Shown here: one piece after another, positions 62,948 to 64,000 of the stretch
Numbering within the stretch: position 1 is the stretch's first letter
Layout: each line of letters starts with the position of its first letter
Origin: Stenopsyche tienmushanensis
Lineage: Eukaryota > Arthropoda > Insecta > Trichoptera > Stenopsychidae
Direction of reading: 5' to 3'
DNA length: 64,000 bases
Assembly (NCBI GenBank): GCA_008973525.1
Contig: WACJ01000514.1
Span: 2,232,001 to 2,296,000, forward strand
Notes under the pieces: model-generated
Seen by the model: only the letters and a program-made list of their open reading frames with translations
Told to the model about the DNA's origin: nothing
The model's database searches: none
Translations under genes and position numbers: made by a program

Positions 62948-63952
62948 ATGTCGAACGTCCGTGTTTTACGTAGCAGAAAGATAATTGATCCAGACGCTAG
63001 TAAAGAAAGCAAGAAACATCATAATAAGACATCAACTGATACAAATGCAAAAGTGAAAGAAGAGAGCAACGGAAGTCCTGAATGTAAACGACGTCGACTT
63101 CGTCCTAGCTCTGTTGAAGCTAATTCTCAGAAGAAAATAAAAAATAACAAACATAAACTCAATGATGCAAATTCTTTGGATGTACTAACCCCCTTGAAAC
63201 GTTTAAAAATAAGCATTTCAGCTATTGATACTAAAAGCACCCAAGATCGTTTTCGACATTTACCTCAAAACGAACCTGAAAAAGATAGTAAAAAAGTGCA
63301 TTTTATTGAAGCATGCCAAGAAGTTTCAACGCGAGAATTTTATAACTTGAAATCTAGACTCTCGTTGGACGTACTTCCCGACTGCTGTATTGATAATAAG
63401 ACCTGTCAAAAAAATCACGATGAAAACCAGGTTCTTTCTTCGATCTTACATTTAAGCCATTATCATATTTGCATTGTATAATACAATTTCATATTTACTC
63501 TAAATTAAAACTGAGGTGATAGAATGCTCATTTACATTTTGTCATCTAAATATGAAATACGTAAATCTTAAAAAACTTGATTATTTCATGCACGTTTTAA
63601 CATTTAGTTTTGAATGTTATTTATAATATATAATCAGAAAATTTAAAAGAATAGATATCTTAAAAGCACTGACTTCTTATCTGAAAAACTTATTATGGTT
63701 TATTTTGTATTTGGATTAGTTTCACAGTTTCTTTATTAATTAAAATGTATTATTTGTTAATTTTCATGATATAAATAACATTTTTATTTTTAGGTGACTT
63801 CATTTGAAGTGGTATCACATGAACAGGAGGCTTTCAAAATCAATCTACGAGCCGGCATGTGGAATGAGGCTCTAAATGTATGCAAAGATGTATTGAGATA
63901 CAACAAACACCCAAGTGTTGAAATGATGATTAGCATCATAGAAATTATAATG
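62948..63952 (+). CDS. Basic, probably nuclear protein of unknown function (first two coding exons, partial)
   Basis: Exon 1 (62948-63430, 161 codons) and exon 2 (63794-63952, 53 codons) join in phase 0 at CAG|GT...TAG|GTG, and a GT donor ends exon 2, so the gene runs past the window. The N-terminal ~130 residues are rich in Lys, Arg, Ser and Asn, with likely nuclear localisation signals (ECKRRRLRP, TPLKRLKI); this part is probably disordered. Exon 2 looks like a helical repeat (FKINLRAGMWNEALNVCKDV, then LRYNKHPSVEMMISIIEIIM), TPR-like in pattern. The ATG follows TATAATT and is the first in a long frame. No family was recognised. Reading through the first intron would add 16 codons and a stop at 63479-63481, which I regard as intron. 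Confidence 0.8.
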
Positions 63953-64000
63953 GTAATTTTTAAAATTTAAATACTTGCCTAATATCAAACATCACCCTAC

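Noticed and set aside
63431..63481. Read-through of exon 1 of the last gene to a stop at 63481
   Set aside because: A GT donor after CAG at 63430 joins in phase to a well-formed exon at 63794, so the extra 16 codons are intron.

Overview
This is a piece of an AT-rich animal nuclear genome, almost certainly an insect. Three intron-containing genes on the minus strand encode chitin-binding (Rebers-Riddiford, CPR) cuticle proteins with signal peptides. The GT/AG introns are short to moderate, TATA boxes sit at the expected distance from two cuticle genes and a small secreted-peptide gene, and the repeats are mariner, pogo/Tigger, hAT and Helitron remnants. The species and order cannot be fixed from the sequence. 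No operons, CRISPR arrays, rRNA or convincing tRNA genes are present.

Layout. 1-6.6 kb: no gene seen. 6.6-7.4 kb: decayed Tigger-type transposon. 8.5-13.5 kb: four-exon cuticle gene (minus) with a 3.4 kb first intron. 13.5-25 kb: gene-poor, with two short MITE copies and a second, ~1 kb Tigger/pogo remnant (22.9-23.9 kb). 25.2-26.1 kb: compact five-exon RR-2 cuticle gene (minus). 27.9-39.8 kb: gene-poor, with two deleted mariners, a 403 bp TIR element containing an open frame, and several dispersed repeats. 40.4-50.5 kb: tandem pair of stomatin-like (band 7) genes on plus, with identical intron positions; the first has a 1.2 kb Tigger-like insertion in intron 3, and a decayed ZBED-type hAT element lies between the genes. 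50.7-51.4 kb: convergent two-exon gene for a 90-residue secreted protein. 54.2-55.1 kb: RR-2 cuticle gene with an Asn/Gln-rich tail (minus). 57.5-59.8 kb: decayed Helitron with both ends identifiable. 61.5-62.1 kb: foldback and GC-rich transposon debris. 62.9 kb to the end: the first two exons of an unrecognised basic protein gene.

The cuticle genes would supply secreted exoskeleton proteins. The two stomatin-like proteins would act as inner-leaflet membrane scaffolds. Nothing links them functionally beyond proximity. I found no clear new biological system. The most informative points are the duplicated stomatin pair and the insertion separating their intron lengths, the small secreted protein gene, the TIR element with an ORF, a 70-nt hairpin, and repeat families whose ends and target duplications can be read directly.
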